The notes beneath the pieces were generated by a model that was not told where the DNA came from, did no database searches, and worked only from the letters and a program-made list of their open reading frames with translations. Shown in pieces: positions 1 through 8,369 of a DNA stretch of 13,623 bases. The position numbers and the translations under genes are program-made. How positions within the stretch are numbered: position 1 is the first letter of the stretch; every line of letters starts with the position of its first letter. Source of the DNA: Chrysochromulina parva (taxonomy: Eukaryota; Haptophyta; Prymnesiales; Chrysochromulinaceae); NCBI GenBank assembly GCA_002887195.1, contig PJAB01001564.1, positions 1 to 13,623 on the forward strand, read 5' to 3'.

Positions 1-1351
1 GGTCCGCATTGGTCGCCACGTCGCAAAACATGGCGAGCACTTGCGTCCAGATCAAGGCACCAACCAACACGAGGGTCATCACTACGATAGTCTCACCCTG
101 ACTCATTGAGGACGGGTAGTAATCGGTGCCTCCGGTGCCGGTGATGACCATCAGCGACCACGAGAAGGCGCCGAGGTACAAAGAGCCCGGGTCCGCACCG
201 CCGCAGCCATGGATGCTGAGTCCAGCCGAGGTGGTCGGAGTCATGGATGCCGATGGCACTACCGGGTCTTTGCAGTAGCCGTAACGCTCCGAGCCGAGCC
301 ACGTTGACTCAGGCGAGTCGTGTAGCGACGCTTCGAGAGCCATCACGCACGCATACCAGTGCGCTCCTATCAGCGTCATCGAGATCGCGCGGAAGACGGT
401 CTTCGTGGCGTGACTCATGCTAATCTTAGTCTTCCAGCGCTCGAAGACCCGCGAGGCGCGGACGAGCCGCACGAGCTTGACGAGCCGGACGGCGCGCAGC
501 ACGCGCAGCACAACAACCGCCCCACCGCCTCTGTCGCCTGCCCCTTCATCGGTGGCAGCTGTAGCCGGATCGGGTATCACCGTTTGGTAGATGTCGAAGG
601 CGAAGGGCACAAAGATGGTGAAGGAGTCCACCACGAACCAGCTGCGCAGGTACTGGCGGATAATGAGCGAGTGGTCTTCGACCCAAATAGAGCCGCCGCG
701 ATCGTCCCGGGTCTCGTAAGCGACGAAGAATTGCAGCACCAAGTCGAAAAGAAAGACGAGGTCGAGCACGCGGTTGATCAGGAACCAAATGTCGGTCCAC
801 GCCGCAGGACCGTAGACGGTTCCAATGAAACCGGCCTCGAAGGGGGTGATGATTGCAGTGTAGAGCAGTGCCAGCGTCGTGACGACGTCCCAGTAAGCGA
901 ACCAGGGGGTTTGTCGAGGATGCACAACCAGGCGCTTCGAACGCTCTCGCGATGCCAGCCACCTCGCTATGTTCTGGGTTTGTTGTCGGTACTTGTTGGC
1001 CAACGTCCTGCCGTGCCGCTCTTCGTACAGTTTGCGCCGGAACATGCGCATCTCGAGTCCATTTTTGGGCCGCAACGCTGTCCTTGTGAATCCGCCTTGG
1101 GCTGCGCTCACTCCTTCCACGAACGGCATGGGTAGCGTTCGGGGAGAGCGCCTGCTACTAGTAAAGCGCCTGTTAAGCGGTGGGGCAATGGTTTCCCATC
1201 TAGAGAGGCTAGGGCAGCGTGGCAGCTCAGTGATCGGTGGTCCTTGGTTCCGCGCGGGCGGGTTTTCAGCAGGGATGATGCCAGCGGCGGGAACGCTGCC
1301 GTCAACAGCTCCGGCGGCGGGAAGGCTGACGTCCGAGGGGGCGCAGTTCAT
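1..1351 (-). CDS. Voltage-gated cation channel, EAG/CNG/HCN-like, N-terminal 450 residues (partial)
   Basis: This is one open frame from an ATG at 1351 down to the window edge, with an in-frame TGA just upstream of the ATG. It has no stop inside the window, so the C-terminus, where this family often has a cyclic-nucleotide-binding domain, is missing. Residues 1-150 are a polar, presumably cytosolic, N-terminus. S1 lies at about 153-172 (begins WDVVTTLALLYTAI), S2 at 186-212 with FLFDLVLQFFVAYE, and S3 at 237-252 with WFVVDSFTIFVPF. S4 at 279-305 has basic residues every third position (R283, R286, R289, K292, R295, R298), a classic voltage sensor. S5 at 316-340 contains AHWYACV, and S6 is at 420-444. 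The S1-S6 pattern is that of the EAG/CNG/HCN branch, which conducts K+ or mixed cations across a membrane. The pore loop around 395-413 reads SWSLMVITGTGGTDYYP, so the usual GYG is replaced by GTGGTD and ion selectivity cannot be assumed. The S5-pore linker is long and Cys-containing. No intron is needed in this part. Confidence 0.88.
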   Translation of the reverse strand, partial: MNCAPSDVSLPAAGAVDGSVPAAGIIPAENPPARNQGPPITELPRCPSLSRWETIAPPLNRRFTSSRRSPRTLPMPFVEGVSAAQGGFTRTALRPKNGLEMRMFRRKLYEERHGRTLANKYRQQTQNIARWLASRERSKRLVVHPRQTPWFAYWDVVTTLALLYTAIITPFEAGFIGTVYGPAAWTDIWFLINRVLDLVFLFDLVLQFFVAYETRDDRGGSIWVEDHSLIIRQYLRSWFVVDSFTIFVPFAFDIYQTVIPDPATAATDEGAGDRGGGAVVVLRVLRAVRLVKLVRLVRASRVFERWKTKISMSHATKTVFRAISMTLIGAHWYACVMALEASLHDSPESTWLGSERYGYCKDPVVPSASMTPTTSAGLSIHGCGGADPGSLYLGAFSWSLMVITGTGGTDYYPSSMSQGETIVVMTLVLVGALIWTQVLAMFCDVATNAD

Positions 1352-1683
1352 GCCCTCTGTTACGTTCCGGTCTCAGTTTTCATGTTCGCTCACTCATTAG
1401 GAATTTCATTTGAAAACACACGACACCACCAAATTGCTTGCTTGACACCACCGTGAAAGCAACACAGGTCTCTCGAATTGAGACACATGCAGGCGGAGAG
1501 ATGAGTATCAGCCAAAAACGAGAAAGTGCGGCGAGACCACACAACTCACACACAAACACGTACAACGCCATGCAGCGCAATCTCAAATACGTGGAGGGAA
1601 ACACCTTGCACAAACCTCGCACACGCCACACACTCGCTTCATTCTTATGCTCGCGACGTGCAACGCGTACCGCGCGCGCTCAC

Positions 1684-1704
1684 ATATAACAGATATATAA
1701 CAGA
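1684..1704 (+). promoter_or_regulatory. TATA-like element inside an 11-base-period direct repeat
   Basis: ATATAACAGA occurs at 1684-1693 and again at 1695-1704. The spacer creates TATATAA at 1694-1700. The site is about 380 bases before the alpha-galactosidase ATG, so as its TATA box it would imply a leader of roughly 350 bases. It could equally serve the channel gene on the other strand, or be chance AT-rich sequence. Confidence 0.3.
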
Positions 1705-1967
1705 GAACACGTTCACACAGAGAGAGAGCGGGCGGAGCGGACAACGTATACATGTAAACTCGGCGTGAGAGTGAGTCTCTATAACCCGATAGCGGATTTA
1801 GATCAGTCCCGAGGGCGTTGCGAGGACTGTGCCTCTGTGTGTGGGATGTGCCTCGAGGGGAAACACCTTCTTGCCGAGCCAGGACCGAGCCACACAGTTG
1901 TTCAGGACGAGGTGCAGGCTCAGCAGCAGCTAAGCAGCTCGGCTCACCGGCTCAGCTCCACTCTCGG

Positions 1968-1991
1968 GCGCAGCTCCTCGAGCAGCTGCGC
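1968..1991. repeat. 24-base near-perfect palindrome in the probable alpha-galactosidase leader
   Basis: Eleven of the twelve symmetric base pairs match around a central CTCGAG. The only mismatch is C/C at 1976 and 1983. The outer arms are GCGCAGCT and AGCTGCGC. It ends 87 bases before the alpha-galactosidase ATG. It could form a cruciform, an RNA hairpin in the leader, or a dimeric protein-binding site. Confidence 0.6.
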
Positions 1992-2078
1992 TTGCTCTGG
2001 AAGGCACAGCCTGTGTACGACGAGGATGCCAGGTCTAAGTCAGATCCGTTAAGGAACCTGCTTCTGCTGCCTCCACGC

Positions 2079-3960
2079 ATGCATTGCTACGAAAATTGCC
2101 AAAACCGGGTTGTCTTCTTGATGCTTGCCCTCTGTTTTGCGTTCACCTTGTCCAAGGAGGATGGCTTGGCAAGGACTCCGCCGCGAGGCTGGAGGAGTTG
2201 GAATACCTTTGGGTCCAACGTGACTCAGGCAAAGATGGAGGCCATCATGGACGCGATGGTGCGGCGGGATCGCAGCGTAGATGGGGTGCCAACGTCGCTC
2301 TGCGATCTGGGCTACTGTGATGGTATACCCCGCCTCTGTGCCTATATCCTCTATACCCATATATATCCATATCCTCGTCCACCACACAGCCACTCACTCA
2401 CGCGACATGCCTTCACCACAATCGCGACTCTCGCTCTCAGTGGGTTTGGACGACAACTGGCAAGCGTGCTCCAATCAATCAACGGATGAGTGGGGACAGA
2501 CCTTCGGCACCTACCACGACTCTGCCGGCAACCCGCTAGTCAACGAGACCCTCTTCCCGTCCATGGAAGGGATGGTGCAGCACGCACATGAGCTTAACCT
2601 CACAGCTGGATGGTACGGCAACAACTGCCTCTGCCGAGAGACGAACGGCGACGATCCCAAGTACTATGTGGGTGACGTGAAGGCGATACGGCGTTTTGGG
2701 TTTGATGGGATTAAACTCGACGCGTGCGGCGCGCATCTCGACGTGGAGATGTACAGCGACCTTATCGATGGGCGCGAAATCTCCCTGGAAGCCTCCCCAG
2801 CGGACCAGAAGTCGTCAGAGAAGTCGACCTCGACTTCAAAGTATCCCTGGGACAACCACGAGGGCTCCAACGGTAACAAAGTGAAGGAAGTGACTGCTCA
2901 GGCAACGCAAGCTATCGCAAAGCCGGTGTTGATCGAGAACTGCCATTGGGGCACAGCGAAGCCCTTCGCGCCGACTGCGACGTGGTGCCCTTGGCACGTG
3001 TACCGCACCTCGATGGACGTCATGTCAAGCTTCGCGTCCGTGGTGCGCAACTTGCAGACGGTCGTGCCGTACGCCGACGCTGGTCTCTCCCGTCCTGGCT
3101 GCTGGGCGTACCCCGACATGCTTGAGATTGGGACGGACTACGAGGACAGCGCCTCGGCGCAGAGGAACGCCATGGCCCTGAAGCTCGTCAAGGAGAAGAT
3201 GAAAACGCAGTCGAAGATGATGAAGGCGCTCGCCGTCGATGAGGCCAATATGACGAAGGCGCTCGCCGATCATGAGGTCAATGGCACGAAGCTGCACAAT
3301 CTCGCGGATGACGAGGTCAATTTGAGCTGGCAGGTGGATCAGGGGCTCAGCCTGGTGGAGCAGGCGACGCACTTCCATGCGTGGGCGATCGCCTCGTCGC
3401 CGCTCGTCCTCTCGCACGACGTGACCGACAGCGCGATCAGTGACGCGGTCTGGCCTCTCATCAGCAACCCCGAGGTCCTCGAAGTCAACTCGGCGTGGGC
3501 AGGGCATTCCGGCAGCCCCTTCTACAATAGCAACGCCACCATCGACACCCTCCGGTTGTGGAACTGCTGTGAGGACTGGCAGGGGGCTAAGGGGCCTCCG
3601 ACCATCCCAAGCGAGCAATACTGGTACAAGCCCCTAAAGACGGACGGTACGAGGACGGCAGTACTCCTGATGAATCACGGCGACGCGACCTCCGACCTCT
3701 CGCTCACGTTTGCCGACATCCCTGGCGTCAAGTGCACCACATGCCACGTGCGCGACATCGTCGCCAGGAAGGACCTCGGCACCTTCACAAACACGTACAT
3801 CGCCCAGTCGGTGGAGTCGCACGCGGCGTCCTTCCTAATGATCAGCCCCGAACCGCTAGCCGACGCCTCGGTGCGCCGCCGGGGCCACGCAAGCAAGAAA
3901 GCGAGCGCGGCGGCGGTCCTCGCTGCCGAGGAGCTCCTAGTGGCCCAAGATCTTCGCTAA
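2079..3960 (+). CDS. Secreted alpha-galactosidase, glycoside hydrolase family 27 (two exons)
   Basis: The gene joins 2079-2322 and 2441-3960 and gives 587 residues. GH27 enzymes remove terminal alpha-linked galactose (or N-acetylgalactosamine) by a retaining mechanism. The start at 2079 gives a hydrophobic segment (VVFLMLALCFAF, 11-22) fitting a signal peptide. The mature part opens with LARTPPRGWRSWNTF (30-44), typical of GH27. The splice restores the sugar-binding motif GLDDNW (83-88). The nucleophile is Asp175 in IKLDACG, and the likely acid/base is Asp274 in RTSMDV. PGCWAYPDMLEIG lies around 300-312 and HFHAWAIASSPLVLSHD follows. Compared with the family there are two inserts. One is Ser/Lys-rich at about 193-222 (ADQKSSEKSTSTSK). 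The other is a repeat-bearing insert at about 329-382. The C-terminal beta domain is present, followed by an Ala/Lys-rich tail. Many NxS/T sequons support secretory passage. It is followed in the same direction by another putative glycosidase. Confidence 0.93.
2323..2440 (+). other. Intron 1 of the alpha-galactosidase gene (118 bases, phase 1)
   Basis: The donor is G|GTATAC and the acceptor CTCTCAG|TGGG. Splicing after the first base of a codon turns two fragments into the continuous family motif LGYCDVGLDDNW. Without splicing, the upstream frame continues into non-family sequence and stops at about 2489. The intron is pyrimidine- and AT-rich (CCATATATATCCATATCC) compared with the exons. Confidence 0.88.
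3217..3321 (+). repeat. In-frame tandem repeat within the alpha-galactosidase insertion
   Basis: There are three successive units at 3217-3249, 3250-3282 and 3283-3321 (33, 33 and 39 bases). They encode MMKALAVDEAN, MTKALADHEVN and GTKLHNLADDEVN. Units 1 and 2 share the DNA word AAGGCGCTCGCCG. Each unit ends in Asn followed by MT, GT or LS, so a potential N-glycosylation sequon falls at every junction. Confidence 0.85.
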
Positions 3961-4006
3961 GGAGCTCACAGGGGCATCATGTTGAGTCTCGTCCACGGCA
4001 GACTTT

Positions 4007-4060
4007 TAGGCGTCGAGTAGGCGTCGAGACTAGGCGCGGGTGGAGATGTAGTGGAGATGT
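4007..4060. repeat. Two short tandem duplications downstream of the alpha-galactosidase
   Basis: TAGGCGTCGAG occurs twice in direct succession (4007-4017 and 4018-4028). GTGGAGATGT occurs twice with an 11-base period (4040-4049 and 4051-4060). They lie in the 319-base space between the two glycosidase genes and are probably slippage or repair scars. GCATGAGC is also repeated nearby, around 4080-4098. Confidence 0.7.
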
Positions 4061-4217
4061 GCGGTACACGGGTCAGATGGCATGAGCTAGGCATGAGCCG
4101 CGGCGTCAGGGTGACGACGTGACGTGTGGAGGCTGTCTCGTGGGGTGTGTCATGAGGGAGGGCTGAACCGTGGCTTCTGGAGCGGTGTGGCGACACACCA
4201 CACCACCGGCATGGGGG

Positions 4218-4251
4218 TATAAGAGCCAATTTCCGATTGTTAACAGCCAAT
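4218..4251 (+). promoter_or_regulatory. Candidate core promoter: TATA box with two AGCCAAT motifs
   Basis: TATAAG lies at 4218-4223, 57 bases before the ATG at 4280, inside GGGGGTATAAGAG. This is a reasonable place for a TATA box with a short leader. AGCCAAT occurs at 4224-4230 and again at 4245-4251, 21 bases apart. These resemble CCAAT boxes but lie downstream of the TATA motif, so their role is uncertain. Confidence 0.5.
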
Positions 4252-4279
4252 TCACACATGATTGTCATGAAAGGTAAAC

Positions 4280-6990
4280 ATGAAAGGTGCAATGAAAGGG
4301 GTACAGAGCGTCGGCGTGACCGTGCTCACCCTCCTCTCGCACACGAGGGAGGCCGCGGCCGCGGCTTGCCCGGCCAGCACTACCCAGGTCGACACCTTCT
4401 CGGTCGAGGGCAAGAGCTGGCTAGCGTGCGAAGATTTGGCCGTACCGGGCGGCACGCTTGCGCTTGTGCCCACCGATGACGAGGACGGTGCGGAGACGGT
4501 CTACCTGCCGAAGACGTACGAGCCGTATTCGCCCGAGCCTGATGAGTCGTACTATCTCGGACTGGGCAAGAAAACCGTGCTTGCAGCAAAATGGGACATG
4601 CTCGGCGACGCCATCGTCAACCAGTGCGAGACGAAGACGCCAACCACTGGGCTGTGTGAGCCGACGTGGTCACGTGTCGAGCGGGCGGTGCGCCTCTGCA
4701 CCCCGAGTCTATTTGTGCGCTCCCATCCTCGGCCTGCGCTGACCGCTCGTGCCATCGACCGCCGCCATGGACACAGGTGCCGGTGATGCGCTACTCGCAG
4801 GGTAACAAGGATGCGACTGGCAACGAGTTCATGTGCTCGCCTTACGAGGAGGAGAGTGGCGTGCGCACCTTCACGGGCTCGCGCTCGGCCTCGGTGGATG
4901 CGACCTTCTCGGACCACGCCGACGACTGCACCGACAATGGCTTCCCGCGGCCGCAGGGTTACGTGATGAACCTGACCGCGATCGCGAACGGTGAGCCACC
5001 CATCCAGATTGATGGGTGGAAGAAGTATGTCAACTTCAGCGGCATGGCGGAGGGCCTCGTGGGACTCCCCTCGCCGAATTTGGTCTTCTATTTCCCACTG
5101 CTGACCCAAAACTTCTCGACGTGGGGTGGTTCGCGCTACTGGACCATGATCGCCTCGCCGGTACCTGACATGCAAGGGGGACGAGAGCAGTCGGTTTGGT
5201 TCCGCTTCCAGCAGCTCAAATGTGCTGGACCCGCGATGGCGCCGCCTTGCGCTTTGCACGGCAAGCCGCAGTATTATGACACGTACTGGTACTCGTACTC
5301 ACCCATCACGAGTCGCTGGATCCGGCCCGAGCTCATGGCGAATGCGTCGGGCTTCTATGCTAACATACTGGCGGTCCAGCGCTATTGGGAAGCGGAGCTC
5401 GCGGCTGAGGGCATGATGGCACTGGAGCTGCCCGAGACGCCCACGACCAACGGCACGTGGCTCGAGCAACAGAGCGTCTTCGCCTTTGTGCGCTCGATGA
5501 TCTCGCGTGATGACACGTGGCACCCTCGCTACGGCGTCCTCCCTGGATATGGGATCACGTTGCAGGATGGCTTCCAGGACACCTTCACCTCGACCGCCAC
5601 GGCGGCTCTTGAATGGGGCGCCTTCCCCTACGCTCGCGGCGTCATCGACAATTGGCTGCGCTACTATGTTCGCGACAACGGGATGGTCACGTACCGCGCC
5701 GAGGAGCTCGCCCAGAGCGGCCGCATGCTCACGATCTTCGCCCTCTATGTGGACTCCACAGGTGATCGCGAGCTGATGCTGACCCACTTTGGCAAGGTGC
5801 GCGCTCTCGCGCAGTGGCTACTCTATCGGTACCAGCAGTCTCTCGCAGATCACCCGGACCCGGCCGACCCAGCGCACGGGATCCTGGGTGGCGGCGACGA
5901 GGGCGACGGCTTCGTCTCCATCTACGAGACTTATGGTAAGCAGGAGCTGCCACATTACTACTCGACGACGGCGAACGCGGTCCGTGGCTTCGAGGACGCA
6001 GGGTTGATGTGGCGCACCATCGGCCAGGCGACGGGTCGGTTGGATGTGATGGATCACGCGGATGAGCTGCTGACCGCAGCCCCGCAAGCGCGCGCCAAGC
6101 TGCTCGCTTCGATCGCGAAGAAGATCTACGTCACGGGCAACCCGCGCGCCCCTCGGTGCGTGCCCACGATCGCCGACCCGCCGACGCCTGACGATTACGG
6201 AATGCCGGGGGGGTGTCTAGGTGATTTCCGTGGCTACCCTGAGCTCATGTACTCGGGGCTGCTCAGCAAGACACAGACGGACGACCTCTTCACGTACTTG
6301 ACGTACGGCAACAACACGCACCTGGTGGTACGCCCGCTGACCCTGGGCGCTGCCGGATACAACAGCAAGCAGACGACGTACACGGCGTATGGCATGGCGT
6401 ATGGTCTGCTGTGCCAAGATATGATCGAGCGCTTCCTGCTCCATTGGTTTGGCATGTCGGCACACACGTACACGCGCGGTACCTTCACGACTCCCGAAGC
6501 ATCGCACCCGGATCGTGATGTAGGTTCGACTGACTATGTGGCCGCCGGCGTGGTGACAGCACCCACGTACCTCAAATGGGCCTTGCTCTTCGAAGACCCA
6601 AACACGCGCTGTGTATGGGTGGCAAAGGCGCTCCCACGTGAGTGGCTCGTGGCCGGTGCCTCGCCCGTCGTGGTTCATGGCGCGCCCACGCGCTACGGCC
6701 GCATCTCGTACACACTGCAAACAGTCGCGGTCGGTCCGGGAGCTATGAGCGTTCATGCTAACTTGACACTCCCCTCTACGTACGCAGCTGCCGGCTCGGC
6801 ACCTCCGGGCGGCGTGCGCCTGCGCATGCGCACGCCTGTCGAATTCGCGGGCAAGCTCGCGGCGGTCACTGTAGGCGGCAAGCCGTGGACCTCCTTCGAT
6901 GCCAGGGAAGAGACGATTGTTCTCAGCCTGGCGGACCTGACGCCTCAGCTCCTGACCGAGTTGCGAAGCGTCGTCGCCACCTTCAGATGA
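4280..6990 (+). CDS. Secreted six-hairpin (alpha/alpha)6 glycosidase-like protein (two exons)
   Basis: Joining 4280-4687 and 4777-6990 gives 873 residues. The ATG at 4280 follows an in-frame TGA at 4268. The N-terminus (VTVLTLLSH...AAAAACPAS) fits a signal peptide. After a Cys-containing N-terminal part comes a helical catalytic-type region with paired-helix sequences, for example around 393 (GYGITLQDGFQDTF) followed by EWGAFPYARGVIDNWLRYY and MLTIFALYVDSTGDRELM. This resembles the barrels of GH15, GH63 and GH78-type enzymes. GGGDEGDGF (about 507-515) and PHYYSTTANAVRGFEDAG carry conserved-looking acids and aromatics. Asp510, Glu511 and Asp513 are candidate catalytic residues by inference only. 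The end looks like a beta-sandwich, with RYGRISYTLQ, GGVRLRMRTP and VGGKPWTSFD. Several NxS/T sequons are present. I cannot assign a GH number or substrate. Location beside an alpha-galactosidase supports a role in carbohydrate breakdown outside the cell or in a lytic compartment. Confidence 0.72.
4688..4776 (+). other. Intron 1 of the six-hairpin glycosidase-like gene (89 bases, phase 0)
   Basis: The donor is GCG|GTGCGC and the acceptor GACACAG|GTGCCG, both falling between codons. The upstream frame otherwise stops at 4786, while the long downstream frame has no good start of its own. An alternative in-phase donor is GTCGAG at 4676, which would remove four more residues. The fit to a long protein is clear, but the exact donor is less so. 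Confidence 0.7.
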
Positions 6991-7508
6991 GGAGCACGCT
7001 GGGCGGTGGCCGCCGATGGAGACTATACGGCACTACGTGGTGGAGGAGGCGCGCTGATGATTGTGTGAGCGGGATATGGGGGACGATGGTTACGAGAGTT
7101 AAACCGCGCTCCGGCTATCGGAGTATCATCGAAAGGACCGCATCATGATCGTATCTTCGAATCCCACGCCGATCGGAAATCGATAATCGTCGCGCCCCTG
7201 CGCCGGATAAGGGCTGTAGTTTAGAAATTATGTTTGGCGAGAACACACCGAAGCATTAACGGGAACACAAAGCGGAAGTACGCCGATGGGGTACGCTCCG
7301 AAACGGCAAGCCCGCACTTCCGCATGCATGATGCAATCCCGAATCCGCACGTCGCGCACATGATCGAAGATCATCAATCATCACGCTTGATCTTACACGT
7401 CAGGCGGCCCCTGACATCGCCATTCAACCGATATGCTTCCGCGTCTGTATGCACTCAAATGCCATCGTACGCCCATGAGACCATGTCACATCTCCTCCTT
7501 CCATGTCA
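6991..7508. other. Intergenic region between convergent genes, no gene recognised
   Basis: This is the shared 3' flank of the glycosidase-like gene (plus) and the ankyrin gene (minus). Open frames here are short and domain-free. It contains two small hairpins: CTCCG/CGGAG at 7109-7123 and ATGATC-GAA-GATCAT at 7360-7374. A TTCGAATCC word near 7155 recalls a tRNA T-loop, but its flanks do not pair. Confidence 0.5.
7360..7374. repeat. Perfect 6-base inverted repeat with a GAA loop
   Basis: ATGATC and GATCAT flank GAA. It lies about 135 bases beyond the end of the ankyrin gene, on that gene's downstream side. It may be a 3' hairpin of either convergent transcript. A stem this short could also arise by chance. 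Confidence 0.3.
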
Positions 7509-8369
7509 CTACCACACTGAGCTGCGCGAGCGTGAGAAGTGTGAGTTTGTCATGCCGAAGTCCACCTGCTGAAGAGGTCTCTTCTTGCGACCAGACCGAC
7601 CGCCATCCTCGCAGCACAAGATCGCAGCACCCGCACTGATAAGTAGCGCACGCTTCTCCGCGTTGAAAGCATCCTCACGCGCCACCGTCTGACTCGACAG
7701 CCACGGCGACTGGATTGGCCTCAGCCCGTCGACAGCGTTGGGCGCGTTCGCGTCGGCTCCTGCGCGCAAGACGACGTCGGTCATCTGGGCAGGGTGGCGG
7801 TGGTCGTACTCGATGGCCATCCAGAGTAGCGTCTCGCCGTACGTCCATGTCAGGTTGGCTGATACCCCATCCACGCCACTCGACAGGATTTCCGCCACGC
7901 GCTCGCAGTCGAGTCGCCTCTGATCATCCGTCTTTTCGTAGCCCGGGTTGATCAGGTTGACGGTATTCTCGGCGTCGTCGCCGTCGTCGGCCATATCGTC
8001 CTCGCCCGTGATGATTGCAAACAGCTCGCGGATCAGCATCTGCGTTTGCGGATCCATCATGCTGATCATCTTCAGCCGCTGCTCGCAAAAGAGCCGCTCG
8101 ACTGGGCTTGGTGTGGCCGGGTCGTCCTCCACGTCAACCAGGGCATTCGTGTCTGCTGCTGAGAAGTTGCGCCGCATCGAATCGGTGGTTTTAGTCGGCG
8201 TAAGAGCCGCCACCTGCACTGTGGGTGGGTATTCAAGCACCCGAATGACTTGACTGACCTGATTCGGCACGTGGATTGACGCTGACGACTGCTCCTCGCT
8301 CCTCTGCTCGTAGAAGAAGGACGTGATCCATGATCTCCAGGTCTCGGGAGCGGCCGTTCTAGTGACCAT
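7509..8369 (-). CDS. Small ankyrin-repeat protein
   Basis: The frame is open from an ATG at 8624 to a stop at 7509 (371 residues). I prefer the ATG at 8369 (286 residues), because the longer form would begin only 61 bases from the start of the divergent membrane-protein gene, and its extra 85 residues are Arg/Ser-rich with no domain. Counting from 8369, an acidic stretch (GEDDMADDGDDAEN) lies at about 122-135. About two and a half ankyrin-type repeats follow at 155-250. RVAEILSSGVDGVSAN is the end of one. GETLLWMAIEYDHRHPAQMTDVVLRAGADANAPN is a full one, in two parts GETLLWMAIEY and VVLRAGADANAPN. NAEKRALLISAGAAI ends the last. The tail is basic (GRSGRKKRP). Ankyrin repeats bind protein partners. 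No catalytic domain is visible, so the role is unknown. The shared upstream region hints at co-expression with the gene at 8686. Confidence 0.62.
   Translation of the reverse strand: MVTRTAAPETWRSWITSFFYEQRSEEQSSASIHVPNQVSQVIRVLEYPPTVQVAALTPTKTTDSMRRNFSAADTNALVDVEDDPATPSPVERLFCEQRLKMISMMDPQTQMLIRELFAIITGEDDMADDGDDAENTVNLINPGYEKTDDQRRLDCERVAEILSSGVDGVSANLTWTYGETLLWMAIEYDHRHPAQMTDVVLRAGADANAPNAVDGLRPIQSPWLSSQTVAREDAFNAEKRALLISAGAAILCCEDGGRSGRKKRPLQQVDFGMTNSHFSRSRSSVW

Larger units (their letters stand above)
1352..2078. other. Divergent intergenic region between channel and alpha-galactosidase genes
   Basis: These 727 bases separate two genes that point away from each other, so they should hold both promoters and 5' leaders. 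The stretch 1530-1690 is rich in CA dinucleotides. AT-rich sequence around 1684-1704 contains TATATAA. The part from about 1918 to 1995 is dense in AGCTC/CAGC words and contains a strong palindrome. A frame in phase with the alpha-galactosidase is open from an ATG at 1818, but its translation is low-complexity and lacks any domain, so I treat it as leader rather than protein. Confidence 0.6.

Noticed and set aside
546..962. Minus-strand open frame of 138 codons
   Set aside because: It is the wrong frame of the channel gene. The correct frame encodes S1 to S3 over the same bases.
359..1135. Plus-strand open frame of 258 codons
   Set aside because: It lies antisense to the channel gene, whose S1-S6 segments are unmistakable. 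Its own translation is charged and shows no domain.
1818..2078. N-terminal extension of the alpha-galactosidase from an upstream ATG
   Set aside because: The extra 87 residues are low-complexity and would bury the signal peptide that starts naturally at 2079.
3025..3618. Minus-strand open frame of 197 codons
   Set aside because: It is antisense to the alpha-galactosidase catalytic domain and has no recognisable domain. Long antisense frames are expected in GC-rich genes.
4552..5259. Minus-strand open frame of 235 codons
   Set aside because: It overlaps the intron and exon 2 of the glycosidase-like gene in antisense and is Arg/His-rich with no domain, typical of a shadow frame.
7100..7190. 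Possible tRNA, from a TTCGAATCC word
   Set aside because: The five bases on each side of the loop (GTATC and CCCAC) do not pair, and no acceptor or anticodon stem could be fitted.
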